Shown: positions 51,902-62,669 of the stretch, in pieces
How positions within the stretch are numbered: the stretch's first letter is position 1
Layout: each line of letters starts with the position of its first letter
NCBI RefSeq assembly: GCF_028554725.1
Contig: NC_071668.1
Location: 496,001-560,000, forward strand
Direction of reading: 5' to 3'
Source of the DNA: Zeugodacus cucurbitae
Taxonomy: Eukaryota > Arthropoda > Insecta > Diptera > Tephritidae
Length of the DNA stretch: 64,000 nucleotides
Program-made: the position numbers and the translations under genes
The notes under the pieces: generated by a model
Told to the model about the DNA's origin: nothing
Databases searched by the model: none
What the model saw: only the letters and a program-made list of their open reading frames with translations

Positions 51902-52670
51902 CGCATCGGCAACTACTGATTATATATTAAGTAAAAAAGGTACACATATAATTAAATAAGCCTTGAAACATCTCTATGAAAATTCTGAATCTGTATTAGG
52001 TTATCTTAGATCAAATTTTACTAGCATACTATTCTCACATAGAACATTTCAAAGTGTTAGATTTAAGAAATACAATAGCACTACACTTTAAGCACTACAT
52101 TAATATTCAAAAAACTATTGAATTTGCACTTTATATCATATACATGTAAGAGGAAAAGATTTCCCCAAATGTACTTTACAACACATACTATCACACTATA
52201 TACAGTGGAACTTCCACAACTCGAGCTATTGAATTGGCAATAGCGTCTAGAAATCGAATTTCATAAAAATTTCCTTCCATAACTCAAACTTCCTTAACTC
52301 GCAGTTCTCCATAACTCGAACTTTTGAATTGTCAATAGAAGTCAAATTTCATACAAATCTCCTTCCACAAATCGAAATTTTCGACCAGCGCATAATACAA
52401 AATTTAAAATTTTACTATCCAGGCAGAATTTTAATAGAGCATTTTTGTATTAGCTTTCGTACAATATAAATTTTTACTAAAAGACGCCATAAATATTACA
52501 CTCTTTGTTTTTGCAAATCCAAACAGCAATACCTACATATAGCAACATTAAGCGCACAATAAGAAAGAAAATCAGTTGAATATTGTTCTTAAAAGTATCA
52601 TAATTTTGCTTTAATTTCAATGCATGATTACTGTCACATACACAAATAATAGATTACGTGTGGCATCTGC
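51902..52670. other. Convergent intergenic region between PIF1 and ND-PDSW
   Basis: Short 3' UTRs of both genes are expected here. An ATTAAA on the plus strand near 51951 and an ATTAAA on the minus strand (plus 52615-52610) are plausible polyadenylation signals. A pogo-like repeat occupies 52203-52385. Confidence 0.5.
52203..52385 (+). mobile_element. Pogo-like element end with internal duplication
   Basis: After TA (52201-52202) it begins CAGTGGAACTTCCACAACTC, a pogo/Tigger-like terminus. A block of about 96 bp is repeated in tandem: CTCGAGCTATTGAATTGGCAATAG near 52220 and CTCGAACTTTTGAATTGTCAATAG near 52315. No right terminus is seen. A related fragment lies at 31381-31443 on the other strand. 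Confidence 0.7.
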
Positions 52671-53458
52671 TTACTCTTCCTCAGCAGCAAAAGTAGGTGA
52701 TACTTCCTCAGTTTTCATTCCACTACCGACTTGTCCATGGCGACGTTCCCAGATTAAACGATGTTTCTGCTTCATGTATGCACTTTTAGCATTAGCATAA
52801 CCACCTAAATCTCCATCTATTATTTAACGATATAAAAAGGTTGAAATCAGTACATTTGTATGAGAACGTTTTTTTACCACTTACATTTGATAAACCAATT
52901 CTCAGCAGCTTTCTCGTATTGTTCTAAAATTGGCTTGCATTTTTTAATATGATCAGGCGCTTCATACAATGTACAATCTTCGAAGCGTTGACGCAAAATC
53001 GATACGATTTCATTTTCAACCATTCGATCCCGGCGAAATTGTTGATCGGCTTCAAAACGGCAGACAGCATCGTCAGTGTAGCACTGGTCGATTGTGGGCA
53101 CACGTTGAAAACGTTGATGGTACCATGCTTGTTTCTTCTGGTTAGGTTCAACAATAGTTTCTGTAAAAGACAATGATACTCTATATTTTATGAAACGTAA
53201 ACAAACATTTGGGTGCTCAGCTCGTTTGTAATTGAGGTTATGTTATTATGTAATAAAGCGATCAAAACCAATAATATACCTATGATTTAACAACATCACA
53301 GTTATAAACTTAGGTACTTAAGCTTTGCATTGTGTATTGCAAATGTTATTTCCATATATCATACTGGAATACATACCCCTGAACCATGTTACAGGCCCAT
53401 CAATAATATTGCTCACCGACTGGGCGAAACTCGCCATTGGACTCCGGGGCTCAGGCAT
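52671..53458 (-). CDS. ND-PDSW: NADH dehydrogenase (complex I) subunit PDSW / NDUFB10
   Basis: This is an accessory subunit of the complex I membrane arm, facing the mitochondrial intermembrane space. There are three exons on the minus strand, 53458-53377, 53160-52885 and 52816-52671, giving 167 residues. Borders are G|GTATGT and ACAG|AAAC, then AAAT|GTAAGT and ATAG|ATGG. The protein starts MPEPRSPMASFAQSVSNIID. Exon 2 holds the family core with cysteines in QCYTDDAVC and FEDC..KKC, which fits disulfide-linked import by the MIA40 route. Exon 3 has GDLGGYANAKSAYMKQKHRL and IWERRHG, the most conserved family stretch, and an acidic tail. Length is close to bovine PDSW (175). It is intact. I chose ATG 53458 because it opens the only frame that splices into the core. 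Confidence 0.93.
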
Positions 53459-54131
53459 CGTCTACTAAAAATGCCAAATGATGAATAAAATGCATCTTAT
53501 TTACGTATTAAAAAGTATGTACATTAATAAATGCTCCTTACTTAGCGGTAAAACAAAATAATAATAATTTTCACTACTGCCCACAGTCCGTGAGTTTGAT
53601 TTTGATTATGCGTCAAAGAGCAAGTTGTCAAAATACAGCTGATAAAAGTAATTTTTGGTTCGCGTCTTTGCTTCATATATTTTTTTAAATAACCCTTATG
53701 CCACATCTCCACATGCAATAAATTATTGCTGGATATATCAGTCCTATTGCACTTTGACATGCTATTATCGACTGCGTTTAAAAAGGTAGCGGAATTTTTA
53801 ATTTAATAAAAAGGAATACAAATTTTGGAGGAAATTCATTCATTCCTGTTTAACGGCGTTGACAAAACAAAAACTTGTAAATAAAATTTATGTTTACGTT
53901 TATGACCAAAACAAAACCTTAAAAATAAAATTTACGCGTGCTACTACAAACATACCCACACAAATTCTACGCAAGCTAAGAATTGTCCGTTTTACACTTC
54001 ATAATTTTGAGACTTTGTTATCAATTTATCCTCTCATGCTGCGGAGAACTCTTACTGAATGAACACGTGCACAGCTCATATCAGGAAAAGTAACTGTAAG
54101 CTTGCACAACACATAAGTCTACATAATTGAA
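53459..54131. other. Upstream region of ND-PDSW
   Basis: It should contain the ND-PDSW promoter and 5' UTR. An ACAGCTGAT E-box-like core promoter motif, common in fly housekeeping promoters, lies at about 53634-53642. I see no other gene. Confidence 0.4.
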
Positions 54132-55358
54132 CAAGTAAGGAAGGGCTAAGTTCGGGTGTAACCGAACATTTTATACTCTCGCAATTTATTTATTTAACTT
54201 TATTTATATTATATAATGCACAATTTGACCCACATATTCGTCATATATATTGTATAAAGTCCATTGAAAGTTGGAAACCCTAATATTAGGTTAGAAGCAC
54301 TGAGGTCCTCATGTTCGATATATGGGGTCTTGAAAACCTATGATCCAATTTCGGCGATTTTTAGAATGGGGCTTCCACACTATAAAGGTAGTATTTGTGC
54401 AAAGTTCTGCTTCGATATCTTCACTAGTACTTACTTTATATATTGTAAAGTAAACGATTCGGATAGTCTTCAAAGTTCTGGTATATAGGAAGTAGGCGTG
54501 GTTGTGAAGCGATTTGGCCTATTTTCACAACATATCATTGGGATGTAAGGAAACTATTACAAACCAAGTTTCATTGAAATCGGTCGAGTAGTTCCTGAGA
54601 TATGGTTTTTGACCCATAAGTCGGCGACGCCACGCCCATTTTCAATTTTGTAAAAAAATCTGAGTGCAGCTTTCATCTGCCATTTCTTATGTGAAATTTA
54701 GTGTTTCTGACGTTTTTCGTTAGTGAGTTAACCCACTTTTAGTAATTTTCAACCTAACTTTTGTATGGGAGGTGGGCGTGGTTATGATCCGATTTCTTTC
54801 ATTTTTGGACTGTATTAGGAAGTGGCTATAAAAAACGACTGCAGAAAGTTTGGTTTATATAGCTCTATTGGTTTGCGATATATGTACAAAAAACTTAGTA
54901 GGGGGCGGGGCCACGCCCACTTCCACAAAAAAATTACATCCAAATATGCCCCTCCCTAATGGGATCCTATGTTCCAAATTTTATTTCCATAGCTTTATTT
55001 ATGGCTTAGTTATGGCATTTTATGTGTTTTCGGTCTTCGCCATTTTGTGGGCGTGGCAGTGGTCCGATTTTGCTCATTTTCGAAAGCAACCTTCCTATGG
55101 TGCCAAGAAATAAGTGTGCCAAGTTTCATCAAGATATCTTAATTTTTACTCAAGTTACAGCTTGCACAGACGGACGGACGGACGGACAGACAGACATTCG
55201 GATTTGAACTCCACTCTTCACCCTGATCACTGGTATATATAACCCTATATCTAACTCGTTTAGTTTTGGGTGTTACAATAACCGTTATGTGAACAAAACT
55301 TTAATCTCAACTATCAAAACTAAACTCTCTTTAGCAACATTTGTTGCGAGAGTATAAA
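54132..55358 (-). repeat. Interspersed repeat family A, long copy
   Basis: Read on the minus strand it starts TATACTCTCGCAACAAATGT at about 55356. It then carries, in order, TTGTAACACCCAAAACTAAA, a TATATATACCAGTGATCAGG block, a TGTCTGTCTGTCCGTCCGTC tract (about 55169-55196), AAGATATCTTGATGAAACTT, several GTGGGCGTGG motifs, an inverted TTGCGAGAGTATAA, and a terminal hairpin GTTCGGTTACACCCGAAC followed by TTAGCCCTTCCTTACTTG. It holds no long open frame. I do not know its class. The same start and end occur at 31292-31756. Confidence 0.75.
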
Positions 55359-57589
55359 AAACGCTGTTCAAAAATATTTAAATAACGAGAATTAGAAGCC
55401 GGCAAGTACAATGTTGCCTCTATTCAACATTGGGCATGAAAGGGTTAAGTTAATGCCGATAGCGCAATAAACGCTATTTCCTCCTAAACACAATAAAGCC
55501 GTCTCGCCGTATAGTATATCGTAGGCTATTTATTACATACAAACATTGTAGATACGTACGAGTATATAGAGTTTAAATTTTACTTTCTCTTGCTGCAAAC
55601 TTGTCGCGGATGAGTTCATTGCTCACTTGAAGGTTTATTAATATTTCGCAATATTAAGGTCGAGTGGTGCTCGGCAAATTTGCTGTTGTTTGGTCTACGT
55701 TAAAAGAGTTTATCAATAATTACACAAACATACATATAAAGACCAATGTGCGATAATATTTTCACTAAAAGAAATTTATAAATTAAGACCTTGTTTGTCA
55801 AGTTCATCGACATCAAATAATTTAGACACCACGCTGCACGGCTCCGTGTTGAGTAATTGTTATATTATATAGTCTCACAATACTTACTTAGAGTATCCTG
55901 CATAAACCAATACAAAAGCCGAGTGCCGAGATCTAACCGTTATACATTTTATATTATCTTAATGTAGAAAAAAGTTATTCGAAATTTATTTAAAGAATAA
56001 TAAAAACAACTCATCTTCGATAACATAGTGCATATCCGACTGTAATTGGAGGTATGTAATACCGAATCGGCAAACTTGCAATGAGCTATTTAGATAATAA
56101 GTCAAGCACCGTTTCCAAACAGACTTCAATACCCATTGTGTGATTTCCATACAATTTATAAGGGATTGAGAGTTTTTGACGGTCTTTTGATCAAGATTCA
56201 CCAAAGTTATTTGAAACCAGTTATTAGATACTTCGCATTTATCACGAACAACAAGCACCAAATTAGTACATCGCGTTGTTGATAGTCAAATTGCCGTCGA
56301 AGGTATACAAGTCTCATCCTAACAGCCTAAAATGTTAATGAGAGGGATAAAACTAATAATAAATGTTTAATATTACTAACAATCGGTATTGAAAACATTG
56401 AAAAAATTGCAAAATATACATAAATATATTAAATATATTAAATAAATGTTAATAACTTGATAGCTGATGTTACAAAAAAAACATAAGTGCATATACATAT
56501 GTATGAACACATAAATTTCTGGCTAGCGAATAAAAGATTTGACTTTAATATACATATGTAGCTGATAATAATAGTAAACGCCAAAATTATAATTTGTGTG
56601 AATGCGTACGCACATACATATGTATGTGTGTATATGTATATGTACGTATGTATATATATATAAAATATTAATGAAGGTGCTAAGTAGAATGAAAAACCAA
56701 CAAAATTTCACCAAAACATTTGGGCTGACGAAATTTGAATGGGGAATTGCACAGTTTCATTCAATTTAAATTAAATTATCTGTTCTTGAGCATATGGTTT
56801 TGCATACATACATATACATATGTACATCCTCTGTACATATTCGAAAGCAAGGTAAATACTAAAGCTATATGTCCATCAGTGGCAATGATCACGATCTACA
56901 TTTGTTTCTGGTCCTTTTTCGGGTTTTTGTTGTTCACTTCGGTCTCTTAACAATGCAAATGACTCACTTAAGTGACATACATATGTATGTATGTATGAAA
57001 ACAAATGTGCATTCGTACTATGATTACACACAAATATATTATTTTGAAAGCAAAATAGCTAAAACAAAAAAAGTACCAAAGTTGTACATGCCAGACAATT
57101 TCATTGCAATGACTCATAATTGAGAGCCTTATCAACCCAATTAATACAATATAAACAAAACAAATACCTATGGAAAGATAAAATGGAATACCTTCTGAGT
57201 TCATTAAAGTGAAAGCTTTTGAATACATAGGAACGAACCCTGAATTTATAAGCGACCAGGATCTGATAACTCAATAGCATTACTCAAGGAATTATTTAAG
57301 GTATGATATTGTGTTGTTATATTAAAGACAATAAAACGGTGTATCGGTTTTTAAACAACTGTAGATGATGCTAATCAGACCAGCTTTCGATCAAGCCGAC
57401 CAAACGGTGTAAAACTAATGTAAAGGAATTTCAATATTGTGTATGTATGTACGTATTTGGATATTTTTCCGACAGACCCATTTGATTGTGATAGAAAGCA
57501 CGCTCTTGCGAACAGCAGCGTTTGTTGACCTAATTTTGGAAAAGCCATTCGATTCATGCGAATATACAATATAAATTGAAAATTGAAAA
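55359..57589. other. Gene-free, AT-rich stretch
   Basis: I see no supported gene. TACATATG tracts lie at 56490-56510, 56610-56665 and 56975-57000. Confidence 0.5.
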
Positions 57590-58475
57590 CGCATAAAATT
57601 TGCAAAATCTCATCGGTTCTTTATTTGAAACGTTAGATTGGTTCATGACATTTACTTTTTGAAGATAATTTCATTTAAATGTTGACCGCGGCTGCGTCTT
57701 AGGTGGTCCATTCGGAAAGTCCAATTTTGGGCAACTTTTTCGAGCATTTCGGCCGGAATAGCCCGAATTTCTTCGGAAATGTTGTCTTCCAAAGCTGGAA
57801 TAGTTGCTGGCTTATTTCTGTAGACTTTAGACTTGACGTAGCCCCACAAAAAATAGTCTAAAGGCGTTAAATCGCATGATCTTGGTGGCCAACTTACGGG
57901 TCCATTTCTTGAGATGAATTGTTCTCCGAAGTTTTCCCTCAAAATGGCCATAGAATCGCGAGCTGTGTGGCATGTAGCGCCATCTTGTTGAAACCACATG
58001 TCAACCAAGTTCAGTTCTTCCATTTTTGGCAACAAAAAGTTTGTTAGCATCGAACGATAGCGATCGCCATTCACCGTAACGTTGCGTCCAACAGCATCTT
58101 TGAAAAAATACGGTCCAATGATTCCACCAGCGTACAAACCACACCAAACAGTGCATTTTTCGGGATGCATGGGCAGTTCTTGAACGGCTTCTGGTTGCTC
58201 TTCACCCCAAATGCGGCAATTTTGCTTATTTACGTAGCCATTCAACCAGAAATGAGCCTCATCGCTGAACAAAATTTGTCGATAAAAAAGCGGATTTTCA
58301 GCCAACTTTTCTAGGGCCCATTCACTGAAAATTCGACGTTAGCTCGTTAGTAGGTCTATTCATGATGAAATGTCAAAGCATACTGAGCATCTTTCTCTTT
58401 GACACCATGTCTGAAATCCCACGTGATCTGTCAAATACTAATGCATGAAAATCCTAACCTCAAAAAAATCACCCG
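57590..58475 (-). mobile_element. Internally deleted Tc1/mariner-superfamily transposon
   Basis: The 5' end on the minus strand is CGGGTGATTTTTTTGAGGTT (58475 downward), followed by a leader typical of a very widespread insect element. A start-like ATGAATAGACC runs into a stop. Then the frame jumps straight to the catalytic half of the transposase. About the first third to half of the coding region, which carries the helix-turn-helix DNA-binding domain, is missing. On the 3' side, sequence past the stop continues to about 57590, but I cannot find a matching right inverted repeat, so the end may be lost. Confidence 0.85.
57652..58330 (-). pseudogene. Transposase catalytic-domain remnant (DDE/D type)
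   Basis: The open frame encodes about 225 residues beginning RIFSEWALEKLAENP, directly after an in-frame TAA at the deletion junction. The acidic triad is visible: D in FSDEAHFW, D in QQDGATCHTA and D in PPRSCDLTPLDYFLWG. The last two are 37 positions apart, so the third residue is Asp, as in mariner-like rather than Tc1-like enzymes. It ends HLRRSRGQHLNEIIFKK. No natural ATG opens it, and it lacks the DNA-binding domain, so it should not transpose by itself. Confidence 0.87.
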
Positions 58476-58666
58476 TTATAACAATACGAATGTACATACA
58501 TACATAGATGTATGTTTATTTATAAGCAGTTCACTTTCGTGACTCCTGTAGCGATTTTCTCTCTTGATTTAATATGGAAGTGAATATGTGCTTACGTGAT
58601 TTGTTCGAGGTTTTCCACGTAGGGCACTGCACCTCCGCTCATTTAGAACTTGCGATAAGCTAATGG

Positions 58667-58874
58667 GTAAACAAAAATAAACATACGCACGTATGTACAT
58701 AATATCCATATACATACATACATATGTTTATTTACATTTATCTCTTTGGTCAAAATAAAGTTTCTTGTAATACATTTACATGCTTTGGCCTTCCTTCTAA
58801 ATACAAATTGTATTTGCATCTATGAAAAATAATATCCATGTATCTATGTATGTGTGTAAACATGTCTGTAAACA
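58667..58874. promoter_or_regulatory. FOXO-type sites, distal group
   Basis: GTAAACAAA lies at 58667-58675, GTAAACA at 58856-58862 and GTAAACA at 58868-58874. The last two are 12 bp apart. Confidence 0.45.
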
Positions 58875-59701
58875 GTATCTATATCTATAGTAACTCGAAG
58901 AATACTTTTCAGGTATAAAAGTAACGCGTCTGATTGCATTTTAAGGGCTAAACATAACGCTGCTCGTTACAAAAAACTGCGTCATCTTGTAATAAGGCTG
59001 CGAAGATAACACGCAGTTGTTCTTGTAATGTTTGGCATACGTGTCAGCGAGCATGACGACAAACTGCGAGGATAGACCCGTATGCTTATTTACAAATGTA
59101 TATTATATACAAACATATGTATGTACATATCTGTTGTATATGCGTGTTCCATTAACTGATACTATTCATACATACATATACAATATATATGTAAAGGTAT
59201 ATATATTATTAAAAATCTCCTTTACCTGTCAAACTTATTTAAATGTATCCAGCCAAATATGTACATATCTATGTATGTATGTATGTAAATACGCGCGGCC
59301 TTCACAAGCCCAATTGCCACACGTGTCGGCGCCAATATGTTTTAGCATGACGCCAATGCGCTTTTACGCCGTAGATATCTAGAAGTTCCCGTAGATTATT
59401 GTTATTCCCGCGGTACAAAACAAATGTTATGTATGAGACTTTATAAACCGGTTAATGCATCTGAATGAAAGAAATGTTCATACACAGTACATTTATACTA
59501 GGAATGTAGGTACGTATGTATGTGTGTATGTAAATCAGATTTTGAACTCGTCCGCCAATGGTTCATTTGCCTCTCTCAGGTTGTATGTAATGGTCCACAT
59601 GCTCCATCATATTCATATACACATACATATATACATATATATTCACGGACGTGCTCACGAGACGTCACCAAAAGCATACGTGGGCGCGTGTGCTTAACGC
59701 G

Positions 59702-59759
59702 TGTTTACATATATACGTTTGTAAACAACGTGCATATGATCGGATATATACTTGTTTAC
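59702..59759. promoter_or_regulatory. FOXO-type sites, proximal group
   Basis: TGTTTAC (59702-59708), GTAAACAA (59721-59728) and TTGTTTAC (59752-59759) fall within 58 bp, about 1.05 kb before the predicted Thor start. Confidence 0.5.
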
Positions 59760-60780
59760 CAACTCTATATGCAATTTCCACGCTTTTATTATGATTCTCA
59801 TCTGTCGATCAACAACCTTCTCATCCTCTTGAGTATAAATTTAGTATACAATAACATACAATACTAGACACACATTTATAAATGTAACTGCGTCGTTTCG
59901 CACTCTCAGTCTCGCCAATTCGAATTGTTTTGGTCGCTGCCGGCATTTTTTGCAAATACATTTGGTACATAGATACATACATATGTACATGCAGACATAC
60001 GTACATACATATGCATCTGTGCACTTGGTCGATTTTTTCGATCTGGTGTTTAACTCTGAATAAATATAACAGTTAACGAAGTATTTAATGTTAAAATTTA
60101 AATTATGTATTTCCTATCCGCGTACTTATAGTTTGAGGGATTATACATACATATGTACATACAATGTTATTTATAAATGAGTGTGTGTGCTTGTGTATAT
60201 GTTGGTTAATGAAATTTTCTATTTTTGAGCGTTTTTTGTTTTTGTAATGTTGATAAGGGCATGAGTATTGCATCAGCCAGTTAATTTTGTAACAATGTGC
60301 TGTAAAGCATTCGACTACATGTGGGTACTTATGGCAACAAAGTCTTGCAAATAAATCATTTTCGAAACATACTAACCAATAGTACATATTCTATGGATTC
60401 TCCAAAATGAAACACTGAATGGTTTCGATGAACTAGATTGTATTATAGAGGAGATAATAAAAACTCACAGACATGTACCTATAATCACCCACAAGGTACA
60501 AAGTAAATCAACGATTCAGAGTAAGAGAAGTCTAGCCAACAACGAATTCTAAAAACCTTCCACAGTGCGCAATAATTTTATTTATCAATAACAAGAACGT
60601 TATATGTATGTGAGTAGGTATTTATATATAAGAAACTCGTGAGAATGCTTCAGCACAGGCTAGAACAAACAAAAACAACCGCGACGTCGACTTCGGCTTC
60701 TCGACGCTCCCGTAAATTTGACAAACATATTATCGAGCGTGTGCTCACCACTGCGACATTGCGCCGTGCTAATATTTTCG

Positions 60781-60788
60781 TATAAATA
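60781..60788 (+). promoter_or_regulatory. TATA box of Thor
   Basis: TATAAATA lies 33 bp before an initiator-like CAGTC whose A is at 60814. This is the normal spacing, giving a 5' UTR of about 283 nt. Confidence 0.7.
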
Positions 60789-60897
60789 GGAACGCTCCCC
60801 ATCCAAACACAACAGTCAAGTTCAAACTTTCGTTTGACTCGAAACGTAAAATTGTCGGAGAATAAAGCAGTGAACACGCATAAGTAAATAGTGTCAA

Positions 60898-60909
60898 ATG
60901 CCAATTTGA
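60898..60909 (+). CDS. Minimal upstream ORF in the Thor leader
   Basis: ATG CCA ATT TGA encodes Met-Pro-Ile. It is the only upstream ATG between the predicted start site (60814) and the Thor ATG (61097). Its context (TCAAATGC) is reasonable. It could restrain or gate Thor translation, but function is untested. Confidence 0.4.
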   Translation: MPI

Positions 60910-61096
60910 AGATTGGATTATTCTCAACACAATTTAAATTGCGAAAAGTTAATAAGTGTAACAAGCGAACCACCTGATACTGCGATTTTTGTGTAAAAAT
61001 TCAAATATAATTTAAAAAGAGTCACTTTAATTATTAAAGAAGTGTCAGATAATTTGTGAAATTGTTAAGTGATTAAAAGGCCAGATATAATTCAAA

Positions 61097-61828
61097 ATGT
61101 CAGCATCACCAACTGCTCGTCAAGCTTTCACGCATGTACTGCCGAAAACCAAGAAAATTTTCATCTCGGACCCCATTCAGATGCCAGAAGTTTATTCATC
61201 TACACCCGGCGGTACACTGTATTCGACAACTCCTGGAGGTAAGTTTCTAAAACAACTTTAATCTGGTTTTGATTTCGATATTCGAGTAAAGTAAATTATA
61301 AAGTTATAGTATTAATGTTGTCAAATCTGATTTCATAAAAAACAAAAAAAAAAAAAAAACAATTAGACTAGTAACACATTTCGGTCCAGCAAGTGCTGAT
61401 AGAATATTTTTAATATACAATTTTAAAATTTGTACTTGCATATATGTATATACATATGTAGATATATATACTTTCGCTTACGTAGAAGTAATGAAAATGA
61501 TTCATTGAATGTAGAATGTTTCATCAACAAAAGAAAACATTTATACATACATACATACACTGGCAAATATAAATTACGTATCATTATTTTATTAAATCGA
61601 GAATTCTTTTCTATTCCAGGCACAAAGCTAATCTACGAACGCGCATTTCTCAAGGATTTGAGAGGTTCACCCCTAAGTCAAACACCACCATCTGATTTGC
61701 CTACATGTCTTCTTCGCGGAACCCCACGCACTCCATTCCGAAAATGCGTCCCTCCACCGGTCGATCTAGTCAAAAAGTCACGGTCTATGAAAATAGAAGA
61801 CCATGAACAGTTCCAGTTGGAATTGTAA
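61097..61828 (+). CDS. Thor: eIF4E-binding protein 4E-BP (Thor)
   Basis: 4E-BP sequesters eIF4E and represses cap-dependent translation; TOR phosphorylation releases it. There are two exons, 61097-61238 and 61620-61828, joined at GGAG|GTAAGT and TTCCAG|GCAC. They encode 116 residues, one fewer than Drosophila Thor as I recall it. Features are the TOR target sites T36-P and T45-P in repeated STPGGT / TTPGGT blocks, the eIF4E-binding motif YERAFLK (53-59), further S/T-P sites at S64, T69, T82 and T85, and a C-terminal TOS-like FQLEL (112-116). Drosophila has, from memory, YERAFMK and FQLDL. It has a TATA promoter, a uORF and upstream FOXO sites. An ATTAAA at 62146-62151 may be its polyadenylation signal. 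The gene is intact. Confidence 0.96.
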
Positions 61829-62440
61829 TATTTCAAGACAGCGTTTACAAAGGCCCACGCTATTCAAAATACTGCCATGAACATGATGAACAACATGAAA
61901 ATACATTGAATGAAGCTCCAGATGAGATGAAACTTAAAATTATTATCTCATAGCGTTTTTGAGTTTTCTATCATATATTCAGAAATTCACCTCTTCCAAA
62001 TCATTTACATCCGCATTTTTATTTATATTGTACGTATTTTATAAGTCATGTGATTTATTACGATTTTAGTTTCTTTTTATATTAATTTTATAAAATTTGT
62101 AAATTGTATACTTTAGTGAAAATGCCTGATAAGAAACAAAAAATCATTAAATATTATCAATCTTCGGTCATATTGACCGCCATAAAATGTTAAGGATTTT
62201 ATTGTTTATCCAACATTTATGTGACTTTATTCGGATCATTAAGATATGTACATATGTAGTTATAATTAGCTGGCTGTATTATGTACGTTAAATATAAGCA
62301 AATGTAAACATACCTATGTGCACTCGCATATATACTCATGTTTATTGAAAAAATAAAAAATAAAAAATAAAAATAAAAACTTAAAATTATTTTTAGATCT
62401 TTTTTTATTAAAAAACTATGAGTGTTATCTAAGGATAGTA
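61829..62440. other. Thor 3' UTR and downstream DNA
   Basis: AT-rich DNA with a likely polyadenylation signal ATTAAA (62146-62151) and a run of AAATAAA units at 62348-62380. I see no other gene. Confidence 0.5.
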
Positions 62441-62667
62441 CTGTTGGACCTTGATTATCCGTGAATCGTCAGTTTCATCTGATACCCGAAAAGACACCTA
62501 CCTTTATTATCCAGAATATTTTCCGGCATTATAGAAATTATAAATATTATATGTATGTACATATAAACGTCATTTAAGTTGAAATAAAAACTACATAAAC
62601 TCAATAAATAAAATTCAATATTATTATTATACAAAATCCACCAACCCGCATAATCGAGGTCCAACTG
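62441..62667. mobile_element. Tigger/pogo-like MITE
   Basis: The left terminus is CTGTTGGACCTTGATTATCC and the right, reverse-complemented, is CAGTTGGACCTCGATTATGC. They match at 18 of the first 21 positions. TA flanks each end (62439-62440 and 62668-62669). The CAGTtGGACCTCGATTATCCG style of end is known from Tigger/pogo elements. The element is 227 bp, AT-rich and non-coding. Confidence 0.87.
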
Positions 62668-62669
62668 TA

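Larger units (their letters stand above)
58476..60780. promoter_or_regulatory. Upstream control region of Thor
   Basis: I see no gene. The region has six matches to the FOXO core GTAAACA in either orientation (58667-58675, 58856-58862, 58868-58874, 59702-59708, 59721-59728, 59752-59759), lying about 1.05-2.15 kb before the Thor TATA box. FOXO control of Thor is established in Drosophila; its conservation here is inference. TACATATG tracts are also frequent. Confidence 0.5.

Noticed and set aside
53542..53760. 72-codon minus-strand frame upstream of ND-PDSW
   Set aside because: It probably overlaps the ND-PDSW promoter; no protein features.
61490..61510. ATGATTCAT in the Thor intron as an ATF4 site
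   Set aside because: Differs too much from the ATF4/CARE consensus to call from sequence alone.
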